Source: Linum tenue
Lineage: Eukaryota > Streptophyta > Magnoliopsida > Malpighiales > Linaceae
Length of the DNA stretch: 64,000 nucleotides
Direction of reading: 5' to 3'
NCBI GenBank assembly: GCA_946122785.1
Contig: CAMGYJ010000004.1
Location: 24,006,188-24,070,187, forward strand
This document shows positions 1 through 10,291 of this stretch, one piece after another (positions within the stretch are counted from its first letter, which is position 1; every line of letters starts with the position of its first letter). Both the position numbers and the translations under genes were made by a program. The notes beneath the pieces were generated by a model. That model saw only the letters and a program-made list of their open reading frames with translations, had not been told where the DNA came from and did not search any database.

Positions 1-620
1 GGCATAGAAAGCGAATCTCAAATCGCCCGACAAGAATCCCAGATCCCTAACAACGAATCTTAAATCCAAAAAATGAAGCAAACAAAAAAAAAGAAGAACT
101 TAAATCCAGTTGAATCCATGAAACCCTAAATCAAATAACAAGAATCCCGAATCTCCCAAATCGAATCTCAGATCCCAGCCATAGAAAATCCCAGATCACC
201 CAAATCGAAAGAAACCCAAATCCCCCAAATCAAAAGAAACCCAGGTCCCCCAAATTGAATCCCAAGGTACAGAAAGCGAATCTCAAATCCCCCGACAAGA
301 ATTCCAGATCCCCAACAAGGAATCTCAGATCCAAAAAATGAAGCAAAAAAAAAAAAAAAACTCAGAACTAGTCGAATCCATGAAACCCTAAATCAAATAT
401 AAAAAATCCCAAATCTCCCAAATCGAATCTCAGATCCCAGTCATAGAAAATCCCATATCCCCCAAATCGAATCTTAAATCCCCCGACAAGAATCTCAAAT
501 CCCCAATGACGAATCTCAAATCCAAAAAATGAAGCAAAAAATAAAAAAACTCAGATCCAGTTGAATTCACGAAACCCTAAATCAAATATAAGTAATCCAA
601 CCCTAAATCTACAAATTGAG
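1..620. repeat. Degenerate A-rich tandem repeat, about 3 units
   Basis: A block starting GAAAGCGAATCTCAAAT and running through CCCGACAAGAAT, an A-rich run after AATGAAGCAAA, and GAAACCCTAAATCAAATA appears near 1, 270 and 465, each copy changed by small substitutions and indels. Units are about 200-270 bases. Read leftward this is T/G-rich and would suit an expanded intron of a leftward gene. The CCCTAAA runs are not a telomere array, because the 7-base unit is not itself tandem. Confidence 0.7.
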
Positions 621-699
621 AAACCAAACCCTAAGTCGAATCGCATAAACCCAAAATTTTGAAATAGATAAACGAAACCCAGATCTCCACAAACAAAAT

Positions 700-1080
700 C
701 AACAATAAGGAGAGGAGAAGACGCCAACCTGAACCAAAGCGTCCTCCTTGCAGTCATCTTCAACATCCCACTACCAGCGGCGGCGACGTTTTCCTTCTTC
801 GTCGGTGACGTCGTCGTCTTCTTTCTTCAAGGAAGGAGAAAACCTTCCAAAAAATTCTTCCTCATCGGGATAGCTTCAACGTCGTCATCGGCGTGGACTC
901 AAACAAGCCATCGCCGACCTCGCACCCTTCGTCGCCATCATAGCCGTCGCTCGGTATTTTTGGTGGTGGTTTTTGGGAGAAGAAGAAACGGAAAGGGAGA
1001 GAAACAAAAGATTTTGTTGGAGAGAGTGGGGAGAATGAAAAACGTCGGTTGAGGGAGAGAGAAGAGGGATTGGGTTTGAA
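700..1080 (-). other. Possible 5' leader/first exon of a leftward host gene
   Basis: On the minus strand a CT-rich stretch typical of plant 5' leaders (about 1075-985) precedes ATGATGGCGACGAAG at 941. That frame is only 18 codons (to 885), so it is either an upstream ORF or the true frame is reached by splicing; a further in-phase region around 760-720 ends in TTCAG/GTTGGCG, which would serve as a splice donor. Everything to the left is the low-complexity repeat, consistent with a long first intron. I do not recognise the protein. The case rests on the promoter motifs next to it, and the gene body lies outside the window. Confidence 0.3.
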
Positions 1081-1083
1081 AAT

Positions 1084-1195
1084 TTAGGGTTTTTTTTAAC
1101 TGTGGGCCCACTTTTCCCAAAACACGGCTCGGCTTGGGCCTGCAGAGCTGGCCCTCTCTTCCCCCTCACACGACGGCGCCGTTAAGCCCAATCCC
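1084..1195 (-). promoter_or_regulatory. Site II / telo-box promoter, reading leftward
   Basis: GGGCCCA at 1103-1110, TGGGCC at 1135-1140 and AAGCCCA near 1184 are site-II-type elements (TGGGCY, bound by TCP factors). TTAGGGTTT at 1084-1092 is a telo-box on the minus strand. The order site II then telo-box then CT-rich leader is the usual arrangement for plant genes of translation and other housekeeping roles. This is the only host-like promoter I see in the window. Confidence 0.4.
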
Positions 1196-2084
1196 TCACG
1201 ACGAGGCCTAATATCCCACCGTGTTAGCATCTACTAACCACTTAAAGGGTTAGCAGAATAACGCTATTGGAATGCAGGAATTAGACGATGGGCGACAGTT
1301 CTATCTGCTGCGCTTCTGCTTCCTTCCTTCCAATCGCCTTGGCCAATCCCAATGCTATCCCTCTCCCTCTTTAATTGGCACTACAATGATACAGAGCCCT
1401 ATCAGAACTGGTGATATCATTGATTCGGATCTTGCCGAGATTCCCAAAACCAGAAAAGCAATAGAAAGAACAAAAACAACCACATTCACCATTGAGGAAC
1501 TGAGAAGGAATAAAAAGCAATTAAGTAGGGGAACATGGAGAAAGAAACTGTTATTTTGTTTCTTAACCATTGCAGCGGGTTAGAGTGAAGTATTCTTGAA
1601 GATTACAACCAGGAAAGGAATGGATCAGCGAATTCGGCGCCATCAATGTTCGTCATTGTTGCGGAAGGGAGAAAGGAAACTGGGGATTGACCATTGGCTT
1701 CCACAAAGGGGAAGAAAATAAAAATCATAGGGAACTAATGCCGGCAAAGAACTCGACGGTAAGGAAAGAAATCATCTATTTAACGTCGCTGCGGGAAGGA
1801 GAAAGGATCTGAAGATAGATGGGAAAGAGGGGAAAATGGAAATGGGTAATGGGGCCGGCGTGCACTTTGCTGCAGGAAGGAGAGAGAAATACGAGGAGGA
1901 TGGTTACGGGAATAGTTGAGGGAAAGAAACCCAATTGAAGGAAGATGAAAGAGAAAAGAAAGCCCACCTATATGGGCTGCCATGTCAGCCTCCGAAAATC
2001 ACTCTAAAAGCAGGAAATTTTGAATGGTGGTAGCAGTTTTACTTTTCAGCTATAAATGATACTGTTGATTCTGGACTCGGGAAA
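1196..2084. other. No recognisable gene
   Basis: Open frames up to about 100 codons exist on both strands but have no recognisable domain and read as low-complexity Leu/Phe/Ser or Arg/Lys. A loosely repeated GGAAGGAGAAAGGA-type motif recurs near 1665, 1795 and 1876. GCCCATATAGGTGGGC at 1960-1975 could be a second leftward promoter, but I see no exon behind it. Confidence 0.3.
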
Positions 2085-2624
2085 GTTCGCGGCCAGAGGC
2101 TGGGAGATCGCGGGCGGGATCTTCTAAAGATAGGCCGGGATCTCAAGACGACGTCATCATGACCTTCTAAAGAGGGAAGATCACTGGCTGACTTCGCGGT
2201 CGCGATCCTTGAGTCGTAACCGCGATCTTCCTCGCGGTCAAAGTGAACGTTGGCCGTGCTGCGAATGGGGAAACTCTCTGCTTCTCCAAGGCTCCCTCCA
2301 CGCAGAGTTCGCGCCTTGGACCTTCAAGATTGCGGTCGCGATCTTTGGCTTCTGGGCCGCGATCTTCAGCTAGTCTTCACAACTGGAAATTCCAGCTGTA
2401 ATCATTGGCTTCTAGGCCACGATCTTTGATCCTTGCCCCTTTTCTACACTTGTGACCTTGTTTAGTACTTAATTTGCACATATTGACTAATATACCCTAT
2501 AATCACATCAAAATAAAAAGGAACGAAATAGGGATGTATTTGACAATGTTTAAATGCTTAAGCACGTGAATTGGCACAAAACATACCCTAAGATGGAGGG
2601 TAAATAACACCAATTTTGGTGTAA
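2085..2624 (-). repeat. P 3' LTR (U3/R part)
   Basis: It ends TAATCA at 2624, immediately beside the polypurine tract, so in minus sense the LTR starts TGATTACACC. It carries the family's motif block (about 2085-2360), with repeated CGCGGTCGCGATC and GACCGCGATC-like half-sites. Related copies lie at 4110-4565 and 55315-55735. The far (U5) end is not identifiable. Confidence 0.6.
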
Positions 2625-2668
2625 TCAAACTCCCCCACACTTAGGTGTTTGCTTGTCCCCAAGCAAAC
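2625..2668 (-). other. P 3' hairpin and polypurine tract
   Basis: In minus sense, arms GTTTGCTTG and CAAGCAAAC (9 bp, perfect, 2647-2668) enclose a GGGA tetraloop and are followed by AAGTGTGGGGGAG next to the LTR. The purine run at an LTR's upstream edge is the plus-strand DNA primer of LTR retrotransposons. The hairpin is shared with every other Athila-like element in the window. Confidence 0.7.
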
Positions 2669-3769
2669 CTACTCAAACCTAATACAATATGATAGATGAA
2701 TCAATGAGGCATGCATGCTAGTTCTTCATTGCATAGATCAGAGTGTACGAGGATGAATGAACGCTACTACCTTTCTACTGTGCAACCACAAACTCTCGTG
2801 TGAGGACCATATCTACTACCTTAGGCTGATCATTCAAAATGTGCTCCGGGGGATTCTACGACAACAAACAAATAATAGAACTGTAAGCGGTGCTTTTATT
2901 CTTTCTTTTGATGTAGGAGTTGTCATTTTTCGGTCTCCTTTTTCTCCATTCATGCACATTGCACCGAACTGTTGCAATTTCTTTCACTGCATAATAACAT
3001 CTCTCCCTCATGACTAAGAGCGAATAAATCATAGCCTTCCCTTTCAAGGTCACATGTGGGGAAGTTGATGGTCGGATTCGTCTTAGCCCGAGCACCACGT
3101 CCTAGCCTGCACTCCACATTGGGTTTCCACACATGTTGGGTACAAACGAGAGTTATGAGGTCTCATGAATCGCTAAAAGGTACCTTTGGTCCTTATCATA
3201 TGATTCCATGAGGAGGAGAGGTGTTGGGGGATGGTAGGTAGTAAGAAATGATCAAGATGCAATAAAGCTATCTAAACCCCAAAAATATCCATGATGGGCA
3301 TTCCGAGCAAAGAGAACAATCCTTTGACAATTGATCTCAATTCTTTGCCCGGTTGCCACTCACATGAGAACCTCTTTTCTATTTTTAGCACAAATTGAAA
3401 AAGTTCCTAGTTCGCATAAAAGGAGAGAATCCCACACACAATGACTTCATAAGATAGCAAACACTATCGACTCACACTAGAGGAGGAAAGTAGTAAAATC
3501 CCTCAACCGATACTCAAACCATGCAACTATCACATAAGATGCACAACACATCGATCAATCTAGTCCAATCAAAGCACATCGAGTAGGTAATTTCAAGGAC
3601 AAAGTGTTTTGAAACCCTCAAATTTGAAAAAAATTGTGTATGCATTGAAGGTTCCAACAACACTATTTTTTCAACATTCATCACAACAATAAAGGCATGA
3701 TCACTAGCAATAAACGGTCGCACCAATCATGATAAATATTCAAACATGTACAAACACCACCCCCCCACA
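2669..3769 (-). other. P non-coding region between the two polypurine tracts
   Basis: 1.1 kb without a credible frame. The equivalent stretch exists in E1, M, O, I and Q, always between the CATTG hairpin and the GGGA hairpin, so it is a structural part of these elements and not a host spacer. Confidence 0.5.
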
Positions 3770-3799
3770 CACACTTGAGGAACACATTGTCCTCAATGT
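3761..3799 (-). other. P internal hairpin and second polypurine tract
   Basis: CATTG/CAATG arms (extended to ACATTG/CAATGT) at 3784-3799 have a sense loop AGGA. They are followed in minus sense by a purine-rich GTGTGTGTGGGGGGG run at 3761-3776. This is the same module as at 11718, 22072, 25711, 31818 and 58899. Confidence 0.65.
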
Positions 3800-4109
3800 G
3801 GGAGTTCACCAAGAATTGATCGTGAATGTTACCATAGGTCGGGTTGTGGGTTGGTGAAGGTTCACAAGTGTAGTCTTTGTCTTCATGGTGGTTTTCACAA
3901 CGATAAAGCGCATAAGATAGAGAGGAAGATGAATAGTAGTTATAGGTACGATAAATATATATAATAAGTACTACTACTACGACTAGTGATAGAATATTTA
4001 AGGTACGGAAGGTAAAATGAAAATAAAGCGATAATTAAACATTATTTTAATTTAAATAAAGAAAAGCAAAGAAAATAAAAGATAGAACTGGGGCTGGTAG
4101 ATTCAGGCT

Positions 4110-4565
4110 GGTTCTTCTGAGGATAGGTCGCGATCTCAAGACGGCGTCGTCATAGCCTTCTAATGGGGGAAGATCGCGGGCTGACTTCGCGGTCACGATT
4201 CTCGAGTCATGACCGCGATCTTCCTCGCGGGCAAAGTGGTCGTGATGCGACTTGGTAAACTCTCTGCTTCTCCAAGGCTCCTTCCACGTGAAGTTTGCGT
4301 CCCGGGCTTTCAATCGCGTTCGTGATCTTTGGATTCTAAGCCGCAATCTTCAGCGGGTCTTCACGACTGGAAATCCTGGCCGTGATCTTAGGCTTCTAGG
4401 CCAAGATCTTTGATCCTCGCCCCTTTTAATATACCCTATAATCACAACAAAATAAAAAAGGAACGAAATAGGGATGTATTTGACAATGTTTAAACGCTTA
4501 TGCACATGAATTGGCACAAAATACCCTAAGATGGATGGTGAATAACACCGATTTTGGTGTTATCG
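4110..4565 (-). repeat. P 5' LTR fragment
   Basis: About 80-85% similar by eye to 2105-2624, with the same order of motif block and the AT-rich end TTTGACAATGTTTAAACGC. The last dinucleotide (plus strand) is CG instead of CA. A roughly 80-base stretch found in the left copy (the CACTTGTGACCTTG region) is missing here. Confidence 0.6.
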
Positions 4566-4872
4566 TGCCACTTTGAACTCAATTGACAGCAAGTAATCCG
4601 AGAATCGGAAACTTCTATGTGGTCTTGGCATATGAGCTTCTCCTGCTGTTTTGCTATAAGTGTGGACGAAAATGCCATGGGGAAGGAGTCTTCAATTTTC
4701 CGCATCACCAAGGCAGTGAAGTCTATGGCCCGGAGCTGTCTACTGAGCCATCGGGAATTCGGTTTGATGAAGCAAGCTTGCAGCGACTAAGGGCGGTCTT
4801 GGATAATCCAAATCAATTGGATGACGTGATTACTTTGGTTGAGCAGTTGGAAATTGATCCAGATGGAGTAAT
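4566..4872 (+). pseudogene. LINE ORF1 C-terminal fragment (zinc-knuckle region)
   Basis: The frame beginning near 4583 contains FCYKCGRKCHGEG and then a YGPELST stretch. This matches the end of plant L1-type LINE ORF1 proteins, where a CCHC-like knuckle is followed by YGPWLR. After it comes an acidic Leu-rich segment up to 4872, where the LTR of E1 begins and the frame continues only by chance. It is plus-oriented like the LINE pieces at 43877-48400, and may be the left part of that copy, split by roughly 39 kb of later insertions. The endonuclease domain is absent. Confidence 0.5.
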
Positions 4873-6306
4873 TGATTCGGGTCTAATTGCACATATTTTA
4901 TCCTCGTTTTCCTTGGGCGTTTGTAGCATTTGAACTCCTAAAAGGGTGGTTTTACGCTAGGTTTTGTGCTTTTTAGTGTGTTTCAGGATCCAACAGGTGA
5001 AACCAGCCCCGAAGTCGAAAGTTGGATGAAAATAGGCAAAGACTGGGCAAAAAGGGTGATCTGGGCAGAGTTCACGGTCCACTATGGCCGTGAACTGAAG
5101 CCCAAAACCGTGAACCGCGATGCATCCAGGGAGAAATCTGTAGTTACTACCGCGAGACGAGTTCATGGTCAACAACACCGTGAAGATTGAGGCCAAACCG
5201 TGAACTCCTGATGGCAAAGCGGTTTGTTTCGACATTGCGCTATTGTGTTCACAGACGTGTTGAAGAGTTCATGCCATGAACTGAGGTCGTGAACTGAGCC
5301 CAATCCTGGTATATAATGTGAGCTGAAAGTAAGAGAGAAGGCGAGCCCATGTGTGAGAAAGTGTTTTCTTCTTCAGATTTGAGAGAGAGAAAGGACGAAC
5401 CAAGGAAGAAAGAAGGCTAGGGTTTGCTCCAAGTGGTGAATTGGGAAGAATCTCCCCAAGAGAAGATCAACACAATCTTAGAGGAGATTAGAGGCATCTC
5501 CATGATGGTTTCTACCTCTTCCTCTTGTGTTCTTCCCCTTTTTAGCATGGAGTAGTACTCTTTTTCACTTGGGAGTTGTGAAACCCTAACTACTTGCCAT
5601 GCAGTTGTAGTGTGACTTGAATGATTGTTTATAGGTGTTGTTTAATTTAACGACTGAGGTATTTTTAATGGTGATTGTGCATGTGTGTGCTTAGCAATCT
5701 AATTGGCCATTCTAACCTAGGTTAGAGGGGAAACCCCCTTTTTCCAAAAGAGGCTCAATTGAGTTGGGATTCCTTGGGCTTGACAAGCCACCTACCAAGG
5801 TTAATGTATGGCGAACCTCTATCTTGAATTAAGCAACTAGGTTAATCATGATTAAGCCGTCCAACCATCGATTTGAGGGAGAAGGTAAGTCAACCCGTTA
5901 TGACCTTAACCAAGAGGGCTATTCTTGTAGCCTATAATGTATCCCTTGGTTTGCCAATTGAGAGTGTGGTCTTCGACCATAGTTGCACCTCCTAGCGGTT
6001 CACGATTGCCTTGCCCATAACCTCCAATTCGAGTCCACATGACAAGGTAGTAGTTAGTGGGAAGCGACACCCGAGTGATCCTTCTAATCTAGAGCTTTCA
6101 AACCATTTACCTTTGCTTTATTTTGATTTAAATCTCATAGTTTTCAACCAAAAACCAATTCGCTAGATAATGGTTAAAACAACGGAAGTAGGGGTACACG
6201 GGTCCATCCGGGTTGTTATTTAAATATACTTGCCCTATATTGCACCCATCTAAGGTTTATACTTGGGCCTTAGGTGGGAAATTATTGTGATATTCGGGAC
6301 GAGTCA
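4873..6306 (+). repeat. E1 5' LTR
   Basis: 1,434 bases from TGATTCGGGTCTAATTGCAC to GACGAGTCA. It contains the U3 motif array (5070-5294), a TATA box (TATATAA at 5310-5316) and a long R/U5. It is closely similar to 16274-17700, differing by scattered substitutions and a short deletion near 17340 in the 3' copy. Confidence 0.92.
5070..5316 (+). promoter_or_regulatory. E1 U3 palindrome array and TATA box
   Basis: About nine half-sites GTTCACGG or CCGTGAAC lie in 225 bases in both orientations, some paired head-to-head, for example GTTCACGG at 5070 with CCGTGAAC at 5087. TATATAATG at 5310 then GAGCTGAAAG gives a good core promoter 20 bases after the last half-site. The same arrangement is in the 3' LTR (array 16471-16714, TATA 16730). 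This is the element's own transcription start region. Confidence 0.7.
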
Positions 6307-6312
6307 AGTTTT

Positions 6313-6330
6313 TGGCGCCGTTGTCGTGGA
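6313..6330 (+). other. E1 primer-binding site, tRNA-Asp type
   Basis: TGGCGCCGTTGTCGTGGA matches the complement of the 3' end of plant tRNA-Asp (TGGCGCCGTTGCCGGGGA) at 16 of 18 positions. It starts six bases after the LTR terminus. tRNA-Asp priming is typical of the Athila/Tat side of plant Ty3/gypsy elements. Confidence 0.9.
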
Positions 6331-6456
6331 CTTTGGTCCATTATCTTGAAAAAGTTGTTTGGTGTTAATCTAGCTTTTATTTTTCAGCTTTGTTTGTTTG
6401 AGTGTTTTGCTTGTGCTAGACGTGGTTTTGTTCTCTAAGTGTGTGCAGGGAGGTGC

Positions 6457-8388
6457 ATGACCCGGAGCAATCCGGCGTCTTTAGTACCGCTTGACGAGAA
6501 CATAAACCGGACTCTCTGACTCCTAGCTCGGGAGAGGGAGTTAGGAGAAGCAAGGAGGAGAAGTGAAGAGAGGGGACAATAATTGTGACCCGGAGTTAGT
6601 GGAGAAGAATTTGAAGGAGTTGAAGGAGAAGTGGATATTAGAGTTGAGATGGCAGAGAACTAAAGAGAAGGAGCTTCCGCCCAAGCTCACCACCATAATG
6701 AGGAGGCGGCCGAGGAGGAAGCCCCAAGGACAATGGGGTATTACATGGCCCCACGGCCGACGTACATTCAGTCGCCTATCCTACACCCTCCCGTGGCGGC
6801 CAACAATTTCGAGATTAAGCCGGCCCTCGTGACAATGATTTAGAACAATGCTTTGTTCCATGGAATCATAAGTGAATTACCAAGGGAGCATATGCAACGA
6901 TTTCTTAAGCTCGGGGGGAGTGTGAATATTAATGGCATGCCGGCGGAAGCGTTGCAACTAAGGCTTTTCCCTTACTCACTTGTGGGGAAGGCACTTAGAT
7001 GGCTAAACAACCGGCCGCCTCGTTCAATTACCTCGTGGGATGATCTTCTCAACAAATATATGACCCACTATTGCCCGACTTTTAAGACATCCGAGTGGAG
7101 AAAGAAGATTACTCATTTCGAGCGAGATGAAGATGAGACCTTGAGGGATGCTTGGGAGAGATTCTCCAATTATTTTCTTCAATGCCCTCACCATGGGTTC
7201 GAAGAACAATTCCGGATTGAAACTTTCTACGGAGGACTCATACATGAAGATAGGATCCTCATTGATTCTCTTTGTCAAGGGAGGCTAATGAATATGACCT
7301 CGCCACAAGTGACCCAATTGTTAGAAGATATGGCCCTCAAAAGTTATGATTGGGGTTTGACGAGAAGCGGGAAGAGAAGCAATGAAAGAGGAGTAAGAAG
7401 TGTGGGAGCGAGTGGTCCACTTGAGTTAAAACTCGATAAGTTGATCGAGGTAATTCACGAGGATAAGAAGAACGGGAAGAGAGCGGTCATGTCGTGCGAT
7501 TGGTGTTCAAGCACGAACCACGAGTTGGCAGATTTTCAAGCAACGAAGGAAGCGAGCACTCCGGAGGAACAAGTCAACTTCATTGCTAATGCTAGGGGGA
7601 ACAACCCGTATAACAATACCTATAACCCCGGGTGGAGAAATCATCCTAACTTTGCTTGGTCGTCCCCAAAAAATCCGCGATCCCTCGGTTTCCAAGGCCC
7701 TACGGGAAATTACCAACCTCGGCCAACCTTCATTCAACAAAGGAAACAATTTCAAGGCTCGAACTTCCAACAACCTTATCAAGTACAAGGTGGACAAGGT
7801 TTTCAACAACAACAACCCGACAAGCTAATCAAACTTTAAGACCTTGTGAATACCTTTTCGGCACGAGTGCTCAGAAGTTCGGGTAGATCGAGAAATTTAT
7901 GGATGTGGCAACTACCAAGTTTACCTCAGTTGAGGCTGAACATCGAAGCCATCAAGCAAGGCTTCAAAATTTGGAGGTTCAAATCGGCAATCTTGTCGGG
8001 ATCCTCACCGAGAGACCAAAGGGAGCCCTACCCTCTCAAACCATTGCCAACCCCAAAGATCAAGTTAGGTGCAATGCGATTTACTTGAGGAGCGGGAAGG
8101 TGACTCCGAGAGTAGTTGTTAAGGAAGTGATTGAGAAGGAAGACTCCAACCCCAAGATGGAGATGAAGAGCCCTCAAAGAGAGAGAAAGAGGTGGCAAGG
8201 AAGGCAGCACCAATGCCATATAAGGTGGGTGAGTACAAGCTACCTCTTTCTTTCCCCACAAGGGTGTACAAGGAGAGGTTGGAAGCGGAATATGGGGGCT
8301 TCATGGAGATGCTCCGAAATCTCCACCTCAACATCCCCTTCCTCGAAGCTATGGCTCACATGCCAAAGTAGGCAAAGTACCTAAAAAA
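6457..8388 (+). pseudogene. gag: E1 gag polyprotein, broken
   Basis: The start ATG at 6457 begins MTRSNP, the same N-terminus as in N, with a related one in M. A TGA at 6517 ends the frame after 20 codons. Frameshifts lie near 6700-6780 and a stop at 6841. From 6853 to 7839 one long open stretch of 328 codons holds the capsid core: HGIISELPREHMQRF, the FPYSLVGKALRWL / SITSWDDL region, the ECPHHGFEE-like segment, the knuckle-like CDWCSSTNHE and the NNPYNNTYNPGWRNHPNF signature of Athila-type Gag. The C-terminal IEKFMDVATTKF segment continues in another frame (about 7870-8220). Gag would form the particle and bind genomic RNA. Confidence 0.85.
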
Positions 8389-8389
8389 T

Positions 8390-9073
8390 GTGACTCTAGG
8401 CGAGGAGTGCTGGGCCTTCATCCTCAACCAGTTGCTCCAGAAGCGACCCGATCCAGGTAGCTTCACTATCACTCTTAGCATTGGTAAACATCACATAGAA
8501 AATGCCTTGGAGGATATAGGAGCAAGTGTGAATGTGATGCCCTATAAGATATTCAAAAGGCTAGACCTAGGTGAACTCAAGACCACTAAGCTTAGTGTCA
8601 CATTAGCCGACTGCTCGGAGGACATGCTAGTACGAGTGGGCAAATTTTGCTATCCGACGGATTTTGTGATCCTTGATATAAGTGAGGACTCGGATATGCC
8701 ACTCATACTAGGACGTCCCTTCCTTTCCACCGCCAAGGCATTAATTGATGTTAATGAGGGGACCTTGATTCTGAGGGATGGTGAGGAAAGGATCACTCTT
8801 GAAATTCAACCTAAGGCTAGAAATGAGGATGTGAAGGAATTGGTGTCAGATGAGTTTAATGTGAGTGGAGGAGAGCCTCTCAAGGCGAACCCCACTATTA
8901 ATTGTGTTGCTTATGATGATGTTAAGCAGGAAGTTAAGGAGGGTACTATGCCCAAAGAGAGGAAGAAGAAAGCCCCCACATTCCACCCCATTGAGCTTAA
9001 GTTGGGAGGCTACATGCCTCGCCACGAGAACGTGGAGGATCCACTCTCGGTGGCATCATGTTCCAAAGCATGA
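8390..9073 (+). pseudogene. E1 aspartic protease, end of the gag-protease frame
   Basis: The open frame of 227 codons contains DIGASVNVMPYKIF, the D-x-G-A-S active-site motif of retropepsins near residue 45. MPLILGRPFLSTAKALID follows, the I-L-G-R-P flap/helix typical of plant gypsy proteases. The tail (GTMPKERKKKAP to the stop at 9072) is basic and ends where RT would normally follow. No RT motif (YxDD) or integrase HHCC exists after it, so pol has been lost behind the protease. The catalytic residue is intact, although the frame upstream is broken at a TAG near 8369. Confidence 0.85.
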
Positions 9074-9114
9074 TAGATCCGCAACGTCAAGCTAGTGATG
9101 TTAACCTTGCGCTT

Positions 9115-9132
9115 GTTGGGAAGCAACCCAAC
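9115..9132 (+). other. Conserved hairpin after the gag-protease frame (E1)
   Basis: GTTGGG-AAGCAA-CCCAAC, a 6-bp stem with a 6-base loop, preceded by GCGCTT. It lies 42 bases past the protease stop. The same hairpin sits just after the main frame in O (21849), I (25488) and M (36535, minus). The role is unknown; in E1 and M it marks the border before the internal promoter module. Confidence 0.65.
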
Positions 9133-9311
9133 GGAGGTTTGTTTTCTTTTTCTTGTTTTCGTGTTTGTGTTGAGTGAAGAGTTCTAGTGGTCGAGTCGTA
9201 TCCCCGTGCCAAGTTTTGTGGTTATGCATTTTAAGTTTGTGTTGTGATCGTTAGGAGGCATGGTGAAATAGGTCGAGTCAAATTTTTTTCAGAAGTGCCC
9301 TGTTTCCACTC

Positions 9312-9504
9312 GAGTTCACGAATGGATTTGAGTGTTCATGGTCTTACAAGACCGTGAACAAGAAAACGCGTATGTAAACCAGGCACTCCTGCATGTGAAC
9401 CACCTGTCGACCATCCCCAATTCACGGACGGAATTGAGTGTTCACGATCTCTAAGACAGTGAACAAGCCAACGCATCTGTGAATGATGTGCTTCGCCTAT
9501 AAAA
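9312..9504 (+). promoter_or_regulatory. E1 internal promoter-like module upstream of ORF1
   Basis: GTTCACGG-type half-sites as in the E1 LTR recur here: 9313, an inverted repeat with 13-base arms and a 2-base spacer at 9333-9360 (one T-G mismatch), 9420 and 9438-9464. TATAAAA follows at 9498-9504 in a GCCTATAAAAGGGG context. The flanks differ from the LTR, so this is not a simple LTR copy. It lies 0.8 kb before ORF1 and reads toward it. Confidence 0.6.
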
Positions 9505-10290
9505 GGGGCGTGAACGGCGAATCTTCACTTCACGACCAAAATCTTGCTGGAAAATTCTAATTCTTGCCGGAAAACCGCAAAAATCTGATGGTTTTTATTT
9601 TTTCACCCATTTCCAACGAGCAAAACCCAAAACCAATTGCATACCCATTCTCCCGCATTAAAACCGGTCTGTGCTGCAATTTTTGGGATTTTGGGGCAAG
9701 TTTTTTCTGGCAAGGTTGCCGGCGGGAGTCTCCGACGAGCTTCCGACGAAGCTCCGCCGACCACTCTCTGGTCTGTTTTTCTGCCAGTTTTCGCCTTCCT
9801 CGCTCGCACCTCACTTCCTCCTACGTCCTACTTGAGTCTCCAAGTTGGTTTTTCAGCTGTACCTTATTCATTTTGGGAGAATCAAATTAGGTAGTGAAGT
9901 GAGGATAACTTGTAATGCCTTGAATGTTGAACCAAGAATTAGGGCAACGAATTAGGCGATTTAGGTTGATTGAATGTTGAAATGTTGTTGCATGAGCATA
10001 GTTGAGCCTTGGTGGGCATTTGGTGATTTGAATTGCTTTTATTTGTCGATTTTTCCCACCAAGTGCTATTTGTTGAATGGTGGTTGGTAACCACCGTGGC
10101 ATGGGTTGGGGTTCAAATCAATTTTGTTGATAAACCTTAAAAAACCCACAACCATGCCATGGTGGGTTGAGCTTAAATGTCTGAAATCCATAGTGTAAAT
10201 AAGTGTGGGGGAGAGAAATTATTTTTCCTCACAATGAGTTGTGCTTAACGAATGTTTCCACGTATGGTGCTTGTTTGGTGATTTTTGCAG
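9505..10290 (+). other. E1 ORF1 leader with a probable intron
   Basis: Downstream of the internal TATA box there is a C/T-rich leader. A splice donor (AATTAG/GTAGTG, GT at 9891) is followed by a T-rich acceptor (GATTTTTGCAG at 10280-10290), and an ATG comes immediately at 10292. The predicted intron is 400 bases. M has the same layout. The short frame at 9564-9890 is probably leader rather than protein. Confidence 0.5.
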
Positions 10291-10291
10291 G

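Larger units (their letters stand above)
2085..4565 (-). mobile_element. Element P: decayed Athila-like LTR element, internally deleted
   Basis: Two related LTR segments (about 2085-2624 and 4110-4565) in minus orientation flank 1.5 kb. They share long near-identical stretches, for example around CTCTCTGCTTCTCCAAGGCTCC and AAAAAGGAACGAAATAGGGATG. The inside holds only the 3' non-coding modules (hairpin plus polypurine tract beside the left LTR, second hairpin/tract at 3770-3799). Gag, protease, ORF1 and the primer site are gone, and the right LTR lacks its U5. The right terminus ends CG where the left ends CA, so the terminal base has mutated. No target duplication could be assigned. Confidence 0.65.

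Noticed and set aside
1..620. Telomere-like CCCTAAA runs
   Set aside because: CCCTAAAT occurs once per 200-base unit within other sequence, so it is not a tandem telomere repeat.
9564..9890. 108-codon frame downstream of the E1 internal TATA box
   Set aside because: It shows no domain and no convincing counterpart in M, and it ends at the predicted splice donor; treated as leader.
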